A stretch of DNA of 64,000 nucleotides from Candidatus Eisenbergiella merdigallinarum (GTDB taxonomy: Bacteria > Bacillota > Clostridia > Lachnospirales > Lachnospiraceae): contig DWXE01000006.1 in assembly GCA_019119355.1 (NCBI GenBank), positions 62,001 to 126,000 on the forward strand, given 5' to 3'. Every line of letters starts with the position of its first letter. The stretch's first letter is position 1. The translations under genes and the position numbers were made by a program. Under the pieces are notes generated by a model. It was not told where the DNA came from, did no database searches, and was given only the letters and a program-made list of their open reading frames with translations. This document shows positions 1-8,733 of this stretch, in pieces.

Positions 1-417
1 GGCTGCCCCTATGAGGCGGAAGTCAACGTGCTCATCACGGACGGGGAGACCATACGGCGATATAACCGGGAGTACCGGGGAATCGACCGGGAAACCGACG
101 TCCTGAGCTTTCCCAACGTCCCCTTCGAGCGGGAGTCGGATTTTTCGGCGGCAGAGGGCTGCGAGGCGGACTGTTTCCAGCCGGACAGCGGCGAGCTCAT
201 CCTGGGCGACATCATCCTCTGCGCCGGCAGGATCGAAAGCCAGGCGGAGGCCTACGGGCATTCCCGGAAGCGGGAGTGCGCTTTTCTGGTGGCGCACAGC
301 ATGTTGCATCTGTGCGGCTACGATCATGAGACCGAAGAAGAGGCGGCCGTGATGGAAAAAAAACAGGAGGATCTGCTCGACGGGCTGGGGCTCACCCGGG
401 ACTGTCGGGACGTCTGA
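1..417 (+). CDS. ybeY: Endoribonuclease YbeY (16S rRNA maturation), 5' end missing
   Basis: The reading frame is open from base 1, so the gene begins upstream of the window and only about the last 138 residues are present. The zinc-binding signature of the UPF0054/YbeY family is clear near the C-terminus: HSMLHLCGYDHE carries the three metal-binding histidines. A further family motif, ETDVLSFP, lies upstream. YbeY is a metal-dependent RNase that takes part in 16S rRNA 3'-end processing and ribosome quality control in the cytoplasm. It commonly sits in a phoH-ybeY-dgkA-era cluster in Firmicutes, but here a membrane flippase gene follows 15 bp downstream. Confidence 0.95.
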   Translation, partial: GCPYEAEVNVLITDGETIRRYNREYRGIDRETDVLSFPNVPFERESDFSAAEGCEADCFQPDSGELILGDIILCAGRIESQAEAYGHSRKRECAFLVAHSMLHLCGYDHETEEEAAVMEKKQEDLLDGLGLTRDCRDV

Positions 418-432
418 TCATCAGAGGGGTTT

Positions 433-2094
433 ATGGCAGCGAAAAGAAAACGGAAGATAAAAACGAGAAAATTTGTGGAGATCCCGGAGGGGGCGTTCCG
501 CGTTCTGGCGGTATTGTCCGTCCTCTGGGCCTGTTTCTGGCTGGCAGGGCTGAGCAACGCCTGCCCGGAACCCGCAGGAGCCTATTATTCCATCGCTCTG
601 GAATGGTTTTGCCTTTTTGCATTGCCCGTCGGGATCGGTCTGTCCGGAGCGGTTTCCTCCATGATCTCCCTGCGGCTTGAGCGGGGCAGCGTCGCCAGCG
701 CCAGACGGGTCGTTTCCACCGCGGTTTTTGCCGGCTTTCTGGCCGGGCTGGCATCGGGGCTGGCTCTTTTCTTTTGCTCGGGCTTTCTGATGAAGGCCGT
801 CCTGGGGAATTCCGACGCGGCCTTCGTGCTCCAGGGCTTTGCGCCCGCGCTGCCGTTTCTCTTTCCCCTCCTGGCCCTGGCGGGCGGTCTGGACGGATTC
901 GGCGGGTCCCGCGCCTTTTCTCTGGTCAAGGCGGTCTTCTTTCTCCTGGTTGCCGCCGCCGGAAGCGCTATGGCGGGCCGGATGTCTGAATACGGACAAA
1001 AGGTGGGCGCGCTTTTGCAAAACGATCAGTACGGTCCCGCCTATGGAGCCCTGGGCGGGGCGCTTTCCGTGGCGCTGGCGGCCGTCCTCGCCTTCTTCGT
1101 CGCCCTCATCGCCTGGTGGAGGATGCAGCCGGACCTTTCCCTGCTGCAATGGGGAGACGAGAGGGTGGAAAAGAGGGGGCAGCTGCTGGCCGGGCTGGTG
1201 AAAAAACTCCTGCCCGTTTTGAGCGTCGCCCTCATCCTGACGGCGGCCGCGCTGGGGGAGGTCCTCCTGTTTTTCGGCGTATCCGCGGGCAATTCTTCCC
1301 GCACCGGGACGGAGCTGCTTTCGGAATGGGCCCTCTGTGCCGGCAGGGCCTGCGCCCTCCTCCTGATCCCCGTCATCGGCGCGGTCGCCTTTGCGGCCCG
1401 GATTTCGCCGGAGCTGAAAGTGGGATTCGTGCGCCGCAATCTCAAAAAGAGCCGGGACAAATGTATGATCGCCCTGCGCTGCGCCGCGGTTTTTGCGGCC
1501 CCCTTCACCGTAATCGCGGCCGTTCTCGCCCATCCCCTGTTTCTGGCCTTTTTCCGGGAAGGGGACGCGTCCGCAGGAGCGGCCCTCCTGCGGGCCGGCA
1601 GCGCCTGCGTTCTGTTTTACAGCCTGGCCGCCATGCTGGGCAGCATCCTTTTGAGCGCGGAAAAGCCGGCCCTTCTGGCCGGAGGCGTCCTGGCGGCAGC
1701 CGCCCTCCATCTGGCTGCCCTGTACGGAATGCTGGTTCTGACGGACGCTGGCGTCGCTGCGGTGGTCTATGCCAACCTGATCCTGTCCGCGGCACTCTGC
1801 GCGATTCTGGCCGCCCTGGTGCAAAAAAAGCTGCGCCTTCGGCTCAACTGGATCCGGATCCTGCTGGCGCCCTGCATCAGCGGGGGCATCATGGCGGCCA
1901 TCTGCGCCGTTTTCGCCTTTCTCGTGCTCAGGTCGGCGCCCAGCCCGGTGACCGCAGGGGTCAGCGCGCTGGCCGGACTGATCTTTTATTTCGTCTGCAT
2001 CGTCACCCTGAAGGGCGTGACGCAAAGGGAACTGCGGTCCTTTCCGGCGGGCGGGTTTTTCCTGGCGCTGGCAAAGCTTGTCAGGCTGATGTGA
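433..2094 (+). CDS. MOP-superfamily polysaccharide/lipid flippase (SpoVB/MurJ-like)
   Basis: A 553-residue protein with about 12-14 hydrophobic segments spread over its whole length and a basic N-terminus (KRKRKIKTRK). Length, topology and the repeated small-residue-rich helices resemble the MATE-like MOP exporter superfamily (SpoVB, MurJ, Wzx), which flips lipid-linked sugars across the cytoplasmic membrane. A GAGGGG ribosome site precedes the ATG. I see no single diagnostic motif that separates a lipid II flippase from a capsule or spore-cortex flippase, so the substrate is unassigned. The BofC-like gene just downstream, also a sporulation-type protein, weakly favours a SpoVB-like role. Confidence 0.7.
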   Translation: MAAKRKRKIKTRKFVEIPEGAFRVLAVLSVLWACFWLAGLSNACPEPAGAYYSIALEWFCLFALPVGIGLSGAVSSMISLRLERGSVASARRVVSTAVFAGFLAGLASGLALFFCSGFLMKAVLGNSDAAFVLQGFAPALPFLFPLLALAGGLDGFGGSRAFSLVKAVFFLLVAAAGSAMAGRMSEYGQKVGALLQNDQYGPAYGALGGALSVALAAVLAFFVALIAWWRMQPDLSLLQWGDERVEKRGQLLAGLVKKLLPVLSVALILTAAALGEVLLFFGVSAGNSSRTGTELLSEWALCAGRACALLLIPVIGAVAFAARISPELKVGFVRRNLKKSRDKCMIALRCAAVFAAPFTVIAAVLAHPLFLAFFREGDASAGAALLRAGSACVLFYSLAAMLGSILLSAEKPALLAGGVLAAAALHLAALYGMLVLTDAGVAAVVYANLILSAALCAILAALVQKKLRLRLNWIRILLAPCISGGIMAAICAVFAFLVLRSAPSPVTAGVSALAGLIFYFVCIVTLKGVTQRELRSFPAGGFFLALAKLVRLM

Positions 2095-2140
2095 GAATAA
2101 GATTTTTGAAATGAGCTGATACTTTTTGAGGGGTGAACGT

Positions 2141-2758
2141 ATGCGCCATTTAAAAAGAATCGGCTTTTTTCTTTATTCCTGCCTGCTCCTTGCGGGCGGA
2201 TTTTTCGGTCATATCCGGTTTGAAGCTGCCTTTTACCCGGGCAGGGAAACCGCCTTTTCCCTCCCTTACGCCGGAGAGGAGGCCGTATCCGCGGTTTCGG
2301 CAAAAGACGGCCGGATCAGCGCGGACACGCAGCTGATCCTTCGAAAGCGCGGCCTTATGGACGGCGAAATCGAAGAGAGCGAGGAGGATATGCCGGCGAA
2401 ATACATCGGCCTGGACCGGGAAGGGCTTTTGCTCTGCGTTCAGGACGAAATGGCTTCTCCGCTGCTTGCAGAGCGCAGCGAGGGGCTCGTCTCCATGCAG
2501 GTGGTTTCCTTTTCCGCCGACCGGATCGTCATCGAAAAGACCTATCGCCGGAAGCGGGAGGACGACTCCTTCTACCTTTCCCTGGAAGATAACCGGGTGG
2601 TGATCCGGGAGGGGGAAGGGCCGTGGGGATCCGTCTATCTGCGCACGGATCTGGACGCCAGGGAGCTGCCGGCGTCGCTGCGCTCCGGCCTCGTAAAGGG
2701 CATGACCCTGGAGGGGACGGAAGAATTGGAAAATTTCCTTGTGTCTTATCCGGGTTAG
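2141..2758 (+). CDS. Exported BofC-C-like protein (possible sporulation regulator)
   Basis: A 205-residue protein with an N-terminal hydrophobic segment (IGFFLYSCLLLAGGFFG), probably a signal anchor, then a soluble domain. The C-terminal part has spaced features I associate with the BofC C-terminal domain: an acidic tract with YIGLDREG, a VYLRTDLDARELP stretch, then a LVKGMTL..TEELENFL ending. BofC in Bacillus inhibits the SpoIVB protease that triggers pro-sigma-K processing; here that is inference from pattern only. ATG 2141 is chosen over an upstream in-frame TTG at 2126 because GAGGGGTG sits at the right distance before it. The gene follows the flippase and is followed by a separate promoter. 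Confidence 0.5.
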   Translation: MRHLKRIGFFLYSCLLLAGGFFGHIRFEAAFYPGRETAFSLPYAGEEAVSAVSAKDGRISADTQLILRKRGLMDGEIEESEEDMPAKYIGLDREGLLLCVQDEMASPLLAERSEGLVSMQVVSFSADRIVIEKTYRRKREDDSFYLSLEDNRVVIREGEGPWGSVYLRTDLDARELPASLRSGLVKGMTLEGTEELENFLVSYPG

Positions 2759-2767
2759 TAGTATGAT
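2739..2767 (+). promoter_or_regulatory. Sigma-A type promoter before the FAD oxidoreductase genes
   Basis: TTGTGT (2739-2744) and TATGAT (2762-2767) are separated by exactly 17 bases, inside the end of the BofC-like gene. The predicted start of transcription, near 2774, leaves a short leader to the ATG at 2801 and makes the upstream in-frame TTG at 2777 an unlikely start. Confidence 0.5.
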
Positions 2768-2800
2768 AGTAACAACTTGGGAAAATGGGAGAGACGGCAT

Positions 2801-4042
2801 ATGGGAAAGACAGGCATCGTCGGCGGAGGCGCTTCCGGGCTGATGGCCGCGGTCTGCGCGGCGCGCCGGGGAGAGGATGTGACGGTTCTGGAGAGCAGGG
2901 ACCGGATCGGGAAAAAAATACTGGCCACCGGCAACGGGAAGTGCAATCTCTCCAATCGGGATTTTCAGATCGGCCGGGACTACAGAGGTCATTCCACCGA
3001 CCGGCTTCATCGGTATTTCTCGCGCTTTTGCGTGGAGGATACCGTTTTATTTTTCCGGGAGAGAGGAATGCTGATCGCGGACCGGGAGGGCTATCTGTAT
3101 CCCCGCTGCGGGCAGGCTTCCGCCGTCCTGGAGGCCCTGGCAGGGGAGCTGGATGGCCTGGGGGTCGTGACCGTCTGCGATTGTCCGGTCCGGCACATCC
3201 GCCCGCCCAGGGGCGGACGGGGATCCTTTCGGGTGGAGACGTCGCAGGGGGACTTTTCCTTCGACCGGCTGATCCTGGCCTGCGGAAGCCCGGCTGGGAA
3301 CCGGAAGCGGGAAGGATCGGGCGGACAGGAGCTGGCCCGGGAACTGGGGCTGTTTTGCCATGAAATGCTGCCCGCCCTGGTTCAGCTGCGCTGCCGGGAG
3401 GGGTGGTATCAGCGTCTGGCCGGCGTGCGCTGTCCGGCGGGGATTTCTCTGCACATCGAAGGGGACGAAGCCGGATCGCCCCCGTACGAACAGGGCGAAC
3501 TGCAGCTGACGGATTACGGGATTTCCGGAATCCCGGTGTTCCAGCTGAGCCGGTATGCGTCCCAGGCCCTTCGGGACGGCAGGCGGGTCCGGGCCCGGAT
3601 CGATTTTTTGCCGGAGATCCCCCGGGAGGACTGGGTCCCCTTTTGCCTGGAGCAGTATCGGATTTGCGAGGGCAGGACCGCCCTGCAGCTTGGAAACGGG
3701 CTGGTACATAAAAAGGTGGCGCAGCTTCTGCTGGCGGAATGCGGCTTAAAGGACGGCGACCGGGTGGACCGCCGGACGAAGAAAAAGGTCTTCGCCTTTC
3801 TGGATTCCCTGCGCCGGTTCGAAACGGAAGTCATCGCCACCAACCCGACGGAAAACGCGCAGGTCTGCATGGGAGGGGTTTCCTTCGACGAGGTGACCGA
3901 CGATCTGGAATCCCGCCGGATTCCCGGCCTGTTTCTCTGCGGGGAAATGCTGGATGTGGACGGCCGCTGCGGCGGTTACAACCTCCAGTGGGCGTGGACC
4001 AGCGGTTTTATCGCGGGCACATCCGCCGCCCGGACACGATGA
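2801..4042 (+). CDS. NAD(P)/FAD-dependent oxidoreductase, HI0933 family
   Basis: A 413-residue flavoprotein. The N-terminal Rossmann dinucleotide-binding motif is GIVGGGASGLMAAVCAARRG, followed by the family's GKKILATGNGKCNLSN motif that is diagnostic of the HI0933/YhiN group. The C-terminus has the second FAD contact, LFLCGEMLDVDGRCGGYNLQ. The physiological substrate of this family is not settled (often named aminoacetone oxidase-like), so no reaction is claimed. ATG 2801, with GGGAGAG in front, is preferred to the TTG at 2777. A second, unrelated FAD dehydrogenase follows 13 bp later, suggesting co-transcription. Confidence 0.88.
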   Translation: MGKTGIVGGGASGLMAAVCAARRGEDVTVLESRDRIGKKILATGNGKCNLSNRDFQIGRDYRGHSTDRLHRYFSRFCVEDTVLFFRERGMLIADREGYLYPRCGQASAVLEALAGELDGLGVVTVCDCPVRHIRPPRGGRGSFRVETSQGDFSFDRLILACGSPAGNRKREGSGGQELARELGLFCHEMLPALVQLRCREGWYQRLAGVRCPAGISLHIEGDEAGSPPYEQGELQLTDYGISGIPVFQLSRYASQALRDGRRVRARIDFLPEIPREDWVPFCLEQYRICEGRTALQLGNGLVHKKVAQLLLAECGLKDGDRVDRRTKKKVFAFLDSLRRFETEVIATNPTENAQVCMGGVSFDEVTDDLESRRIPGLFLCGEMLDVDGRCGGYNLQWAWTSGFIAGTSAARTR

Positions 4043-4055
4043 AAAGGAGATTATC

Positions 4056-5660
4056 ATGATCAGGATTCAGCAGCTGACGCTGGCGCCGGGACACTCTCAG
4101 GAAGATCTGTTCCGGCGCGCATCCCATCTTTTAAAAATACGCAGGGATCAGATCCGGACGCTGGAAATCGTCAGGCAGTCCATCGACGCCAGAAAAAAGC
4201 CGGACATCCGCCTGTCCTATGCGGTGGACCTGTCCCTGGACGGGCTGGACGAAGCCAAATGCGTCGCCCGGTGCAAAAATCCGCAGGTCAGCATCGCTGC
4301 GGCCAGGCAGTATCGTTTTCCAAAACCCGGACAGCGCCCCATGCAGGAGCGCCCGGTGATCATCGGAACGGGGCCAGCCGGCCTGTTCTGCGGCTATCTG
4401 CTGGCCCGGCACGGATATCGCCCCATCCTCCTGGAGCGCGGGAACCGGGTGGAAGAGCGGGCGCAGGAGGTGGAAGCCTTCTGGGCCGGGGGCGATCTGA
4501 ACCCGGAATCCAACGTCTCCTTCGGGGAAGGCGGCGCCGGGACTTTTTCCGACGGCAAGCTCAACACCCTGGTCAAAGATCCGGAAGGGCGCAACCGCTA
4601 TGCCCTTTCCGTCTTCGCCGAACACGGCGCCCAGCCGGAGATCCTCTACGAGGCCAAACCCCACATCGGCACGGATGTGCTCACCGGGGTGATCCGCAAC
4701 ATCCGCCGGCAGATCGAAGCCTGGGGCGGGGAAGTCCGCTTCGGCACCCGGGCGGACGGTTTTTTGATCGAAGAGGGGCGCATCCGGGGCGTCCGCCTGT
4801 CGGACGGAAGCCTTCTGCGGGCGCAGACCGCGGTGCTGGCCATCGGCCACAGCGCCAGGGATACGTTTTCCTGGCTGCAGCAGGCCGGCGTGGACATGGA
4901 AGCGAAATCCTTCGCGGTGGGCCTGCGCGTGGAACATCCGCAGGAAATGATCGACGCCCTGCAGTACGGTATGTCGCCCCGCCCCAAAACCCTGCCTCCG
5001 TCCCCCTATAAGGTGACGGCCCGGGCCCGGGACGGCCGGGGCGTCTATTCCTTCTGCATGTGCCCCGGCGGCTATGTGGTGGACGCCAGCAGCGAGCCGG
5101 GGCGGCTGGCGGTCAACGGCATGAGCTACAGCGGCCGGGACGGCAAAAATGCCAACAGCGCCATCATCGTTTCCGTCACGCCGGAGGACTTCGGGCAGGC
5201 GGGGGCGCTGGCCGGGATCGAATTTCAGAGAAGGCTGGAGGAAATGGCCTTTCGGGCGGGGGGCGGGGCGGTTCCGGTCCAGCGCTACGGCTCCTTTTCG
5301 AAGTGCGCCACATCGGGCCGCATCCCGGAGGATTTTTCGCCCTGTATCCGGGGAAAATGGAAGTTCGCGGACGTGGCCTCCATTCTCCCCGGGCCGGTGC
5401 GCGCCGCCTTCGAGGACGGCATGCTGCAGTTCGGGAAAATCCTTCCCGGATTCGACGACGAAAACGCCTGCGTCAGCGGAGTGGAGAGCCGGACCTCTTC
5501 GCCGGTGAGAATCCTGCGGGATCAGGCGCTGCAATCCAACATCAGAGGGCTCTATCCCTGCGGGGAGGGAGCCGGATACGCGGGGGGGATCATGTCCGCG
5601 GCCATGGACGGAATGCGGGTGGCGGAGGCCATCGCCGCGCAGTACGCCCCCTTCTCATGA
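4056..5660 (+). CDS. FAD-dependent dehydrogenase, COG2509 family
   Basis: A 534-residue flavoprotein. It starts with an N-terminal domain of about 90 residues typical of COG2509 proteins, then the FAD-binding motif VIIGTGPAGLFCGYLLARHG and an SFGEGGAGTFSDGKL segment. The C-terminus ends with a YPCGEGAGYAGGIMSAAMDG FAD contact. The reaction is unknown for the family. The start ATG 4056 follows AAGGAGA; an open frame extends upstream to 3954, but that part lies inside the preceding gene. The stop at 5658-5660 almost touches the proB ribosome site, consistent with one operon. Confidence 0.88.
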   Translation: MIRIQQLTLAPGHSQEDLFRRASHLLKIRRDQIRTLEIVRQSIDARKKPDIRLSYAVDLSLDGLDEAKCVARCKNPQVSIAAARQYRFPKPGQRPMQERPVIIGTGPAGLFCGYLLARHGYRPILLERGNRVEERAQEVEAFWAGGDLNPESNVSFGEGGAGTFSDGKLNTLVKDPEGRNRYALSVFAEHGAQPEILYEAKPHIGTDVLTGVIRNIRRQIEAWGGEVRFGTRADGFLIEEGRIRGVRLSDGSLLRAQTAVLAIGHSARDTFSWLQQAGVDMEAKSFAVGLRVEHPQEMIDALQYGMSPRPKTLPPSPYKVTARARDGRGVYSFCMCPGGYVVDASSEPGRLAVNGMSYSGRDGKNANSAIIVSVTPEDFGQAGALAGIEFQRRLEEMAFRAGGGAVPVQRYGSFSKCATSGRIPEDFSPCIRGKWKFADVASILPGPVRAAFEDGMLQFGKILPGFDDENACVSGVESRTSSPVRILRDQALQSNIRGLYPCGEGAGYAGGIMSAAMDGMRVAEAIAAQYAPFS

Positions 5661-5667
5661 GGTGATT

Positions 5668-6558
5668 ATGAGAGATTACAGACAGGAAATCAGAGACAAA
5701 AAGAGAATCGTGGTCAAAATCGGGTCCTCTTCCCTGCAGCACGAAGCCACCGGGGAGCTGGATTATATCCGCATGGACGTGCTGGTGCGGGAGCTGTGCA
5801 ACCTGCGCAATCAGGGGCGGGATGTGGTGCTGGTGACTTCCGGCGCCATCGCCGCGGGCAAAAAGGCGGTGCGGCTGGATCAGAACGCTCCGTTCCAAAA
5901 TCCCATGGCCGTGAAGCAGGCCTGCGCCGCCATCGGCCAGGCGCGGCTGATGATGACTTATCAGAAGATTTTTTCCGAGTACAATCAGGTGGCTGCGCAG
6001 ATCCTGATGACGCGGTTCACCGTGGAGGATGAGACCAACCGCGTCAACGCCCAGAATACCTTTCAGGAGCTGTTTTCCATGGGCGTCATCCCCATCGTCA
6101 ACGAAAACGATACGGTGGCCACCCACGAGATCGAATTCGGGGACAACGACACCCTCTCCGCCGTGGTGGCTTCCATGATCGGGGCGGATCTGCTCATCCT
6201 GCTCTCGGACATCGACGGGCTTTATACGGACGATCCCCGCTCCAATCCTGAGGCATCCTTCGTGGAGCTGGTGGAACAGCTGGACGACTCCTTTTTGCGG
6301 ATGGGAAAATCCTCCACCGGAAGCGGAGTGGGGACGGGAGGCATGAGCACCAAGCTGACGGCGGCCAGGATCGCCACCAGCTGCGGGGCGGACATGATCA
6401 TCGCCAACAGCGCGGATATCCGCATCATCCACCGGCTGATGGACGGCAGAAATCTGGGGACGCTGTTCGTGGCCCGACCGGACGACGCCTTCGATCTGCC
6501 CGTATTTTTAAAGCGCCTCCATGAAGGCGGCGACGGAAAGGAGGAGCAGCACGCATGA
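5668..6558 (+). CDS. proB: Glutamate 5-kinase (proline biosynthesis step 1)
   Basis: A 296-residue amino-acid kinase that phosphorylates L-glutamate with ATP to gamma-glutamyl phosphate. The kinase core shows RIVVKIGSSSL, LVTSGAIAAGKKAV, PIVNENDTVA, FGDNDTLSAVVASMIGADLL and GVGTGGMSTKL. It is short because the C-terminal PUA domain found in the E. coli enzyme (367 aa) is missing, as in many clostridial ProB proteins. GAGGTG lies 3 bp before ATG 5668, favouring it over GTG 5662. proA follows three genes later in the same direction, with a DUF896 and a folate gene between them. The stop overlaps the next start (ATGA). Confidence 0.95.
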   Translation: MRDYRQEIRDKKRIVVKIGSSSLQHEATGELDYIRMDVLVRELCNLRNQGRDVVLVTSGAIAAGKKAVRLDQNAPFQNPMAVKQACAAIGQARLMMTYQKIFSEYNQVAAQILMTRFTVEDETNRVNAQNTFQELFSMGVIPIVNENDTVATHEIEFGDNDTLSAVVASMIGADLLILLSDIDGLYTDDPRSNPEASFVELVEQLDDSFLRMGKSSTGSGVGTGGMSTKLTAARIATSCGADMIIANSADIRIIHRLMDGRNLGTLFVARPDDAFDLPVFLKRLHEGGDGKEEQHA

Positions 6559-6782
6559 GCTCCATGGAAGAAAAGATCGGAAGGATCAACGAACTCTACC
6601 ATAAGTCCAAAACGCCGGAGGGGCTGACGGAAGCGGAACGGGCGGAGCAGGCTCTGCTCCGGAAGGAGTATATCGCATCCGTGCGGGCGAACCTGAAAGC
6701 CCAGCTGGATCAGGTGAACATCCAGAACGGGGACGGTTCCGTGGAAAACCTGGGGGAAAAGTATGGAAACCGCACCCATTGA
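6555..6782 (+). CDS. DUF896 / YnzC-family small protein
   Basis: A 75-residue, highly charged alpha-helical protein of the DUF896 family (YnzC in B. subtilis). The core IGRINELYHKSK.. and LTEAERAEQALLRKEYI with SVRANLKAQLDQV are typical. In Bacillus the family member lies in the SOS-regulated yneA-yneB-ynzC operon; here it is instead coupled by an ATGA overlap to proB and its end overlaps the folate cyclo-ligase start. Function is unknown. Confidence 0.88.
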   Translation: MSSMEEKIGRINELYHKSKTPEGLTEAERAEQALLRKEYIASVRANLKAQLDQVNIQNGDGSVENLGEKYGNRTH

Positions 6783-7362
6783 ACCCGTACCCGCCAAACC
6801 CGCGCCGGCGGACGGCGATCAGGCGCTTCTGCGAAAAAGGGCGCTGGAGGGGCGTAGAGCCCTTTCCGACGCCGAACGAAAGGAGAAGAGCGCGCGCATT
6901 CTGGAGCAGCTCTGCCGACTGCCGGAATTTCGGCGGGCGCAGTCGGTGCTGTGCTATGTTTCCTTCGGCCATGAGGTTTCTACCCGGGAGCTGATCGACC
7001 GCAGCTTATCCTTAAAGAAGCGGGTCTTCTGCCCCAGGGTGGAGGGGGAGCGGATGCGGTTTTACCGCATCTTTTCCCGGGATGACCTCAGCCCGGGATT
7101 TCGCTCCGTTTTGGAACCGGACGGAAGGAGCCAGGTCTATCGGGAAGCGCCGGATACGCTGATCGTCGTGCCGGGCACGGTGTTTGACCGATACGGTCAA
7201 CGAATTGGATACGGCGGCGGTTATTACGACCGGTTTCTGGCGGGCCCCTGGGAGGGCGAAGCTCCCCCGGCCACCGTGGGCATCTGCTTCGCCTGCCAGC
7301 TGGCGGAGCGCGTTCCCGCGCGCCCCTGCGACGTGCCCGTGGACCGGGTGCTGTTCGCCTGA
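6763..7362 (+). CDS. 5-formyltetrahydrofolate cyclo-ligase
   Basis: A 199-residue enzyme that converts 5-formyl-THF and ATP to 5,10-methenyl-THF, returning a storage form of folate to one-carbon metabolism. The ATP/folate-binding signature near the C-terminus is very clear: GTVFDRYGQRIGYGGGYYDR. The N-terminal KRALEGRRALSDAER resembles the family's start. Its ATG lies 20 bp inside the DUF896 gene, so translation is probably coupled. It is placed between proB and proA without an obvious metabolic link. Confidence 0.93.
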   Translation: METAPIEPVPAKPAPADGDQALLRKRALEGRRALSDAERKEKSARILEQLCRLPEFRRAQSVLCYVSFGHEVSTRELIDRSLSLKKRVFCPRVEGERMRFYRIFSRDDLSPGFRSVLEPDGRSQVYREAPDTLIVVPGTVFDRYGQRIGYGGGYYDRFLAGPWEGEAPPATVGICFACQLAERVPARPCDVPVDRVLFA

Positions 7363-7435
7363 ACGGGCGGGGATCATCGGCCCCGGAGAGCCGGAAAGAA
7401 CATTTCAAAATTCAAAGAAGGAGGAAAGGACGAAG

Positions 7436-8683
7436 ATGACGGAACTGGAACGGATGGGAGAACAGGCCGTAAAGGCCAAATATGCGCTGGCCGCTCTGAC
7501 GGAGGAGGAGAAAAACCGGGCGCTTCGGCTGTCAGCCGATATGCTCCTGAAACGGCAGGAGGAAATCCTGTCCGCAAACCGGGAGGACCTGGAAGCGGGG
7601 CGGGCCGCCGGAATGCCCGACGGCCTGCTGGACCGCCTGGCCCTGAACGAAAGCCGGATCCGCGCCATGGCCGAAGGGCTTTCCCAGATCGCGGACCTGC
7701 CCGATCCCGTGGGGGAGATTCTGGATACCTTCACCCGGCCAAACGGCCTGGTGATCCGCAAGCGCCGGGTGCCGCTGGGGGTCATCGGCATCATTTACGA
7801 ATCCCGCCCCAACGTGACGGCGGACGCCTTCGGCCTCTGCTTTAAGGCCGGCAACGCCGCGCTCTTAAAGGGTGGAAAAGAAGCTCTGCGCTCCAACGCC
7901 GCCATCGAAGCCTCCATCCGGGAAGCGTTGGACATGGCCGGCGTGACCCGGGACGCCGTACAGCTCATCAAAAGCAGCGACCGGGCCGTCACCAACGCCC
8001 TGATGCGCTTCAACCGCTGCGTGGACGTCCTCATTCCCAGGGGAGGGGCGGGGCTCATCCGCGCGGTGGTGGAAAACAGCACGGTTCCCGTCATCGAAAC
8101 CGGGACCGGGAACTGCCACGTCTACGTGGATGAAGACGCGGATTTGACCATGGCGGTCAATATCGTAAAAAACGCCAAGACCCAGCGGGTCAGCGTCTGC
8201 AACGCCTGCGAATCCCTGGTGGTGCACGAAAAAGTCGCTGAGCGCTTTCTCCCCATGCTGTCCGCGGCCCTGCGGGAAAAGAACGTGGAGATCCGGGCCG
8301 ACGGCCCCTCCCAAAAGCTGCTCCCCGGGGCGCTTCCCGCTTCGGAGGAAGACTTCGGCGCCGAATATCTGGACTATATCCTGTCCGTCAAAACGGTAGG
8401 CTCCGTCCGGGAGGCCATCGAGCATATCAACCGCTACAGCACGGGGCATTCTGAGGCCATCGTCACGGAAAATAAGGCCCATGCGGACGCCTTTTTAAAC
8501 GGCGTGGATTCCGCCTGCGTCTATGTCAACGCCTCCACCCGTTTCACCGACGGCTTCGAATTCGGCTTCGGCGCGGAAATCGGCATCAGCACGCAGAAGC
8601 TCCACGCCAGAGGGCCCATGGGGCTTAAGGAGCTGACCGCGTATCAATACCAGATCTTCGGCGACGGGCAGATCCGGACCTGA
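7436..8683 (+). CDS. proA: Gamma-glutamyl phosphate reductase (proline biosynthesis step 2)
   Basis: A 415-residue aldehyde-dehydrogenase-superfamily enzyme that reduces the ProB product with NADPH to glutamate semialdehyde. Visible family motifs include [20 protein letters not shown], the catalytic-cysteine region [13 protein letters not shown], and [20 protein letters not shown] at the C-terminal end. ATG 7436 follows a strong GAAGGAGGAAAGG ribosome site. The frame is open back to 7184 but that part overlaps the preceding gene. It completes the proB-proA pair despite two intervening genes. Confidence 0.97.
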   Translation: MTELERMGEQAVKAKYALAALTEEEKNRALRLSADMLLKRQEEILSANREDLEAGRAAGMPDGLLDRLALNESRIRAMAEGLSQIADLPDPVGEILDTFTRPNGLVIRKRRVPLGVIGIIYESRPNVTADAFGLCFKAGNAALLKGGKEALRSNAAIEASIREALDMAGVTRDAVQLIKSSDRAVTNALMRFNRCVDVLIPRGGAGLIRAVVENSTVPVIETGTGNCHVYVDEDADLTMAVNIVKNAKTQRVSVCNACESLVVHEKVAERFLPMLSAALREKNVEIRADGPSQKLLPGALPASEEDFGAEYLDYILSVKTVGSVREAIEHINRYSTGHSEAIVTENKAHADAFLNGVDSACVYVNASTRFTDGFEFGFGAEIGISTQKLHARGPMGLKELTAYQYQIFGDGQIRT

Positions 8684-8708
8684 ACGAACGAAACAGATGG
8701 AATATAAT
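8680..8708 (+). promoter_or_regulatory. Weak promoter candidate for pepT
   Basis: A consensus TATAAT at 8703-8708 lies 17 bases after CTGAAC (8680-8685), which matches the -35 consensus at only three positions. If used, transcription starts near 8715, which makes ATG 8734 rather than 8716 the pepT start. Confidence 0.3.
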
Positions 8709-8733
8709 AGAATATATGAGGAGAAATGCGGAA

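Noticed and set aside
421..2025. Long minus-strand frame of 534 codons opposite the flippase gene
   Set aside because: Antisense shadow of a GC-rich gene: low-complexity Gly/Gln/Arg-rich translation, no ribosome site, no family motifs.
4131..5534. Minus-strand frame of 467 codons opposite the COG2509 dehydrogenase
   Set aside because: The plus-strand gene has clear FAD motifs in the same interval; the antisense product resembles nothing.
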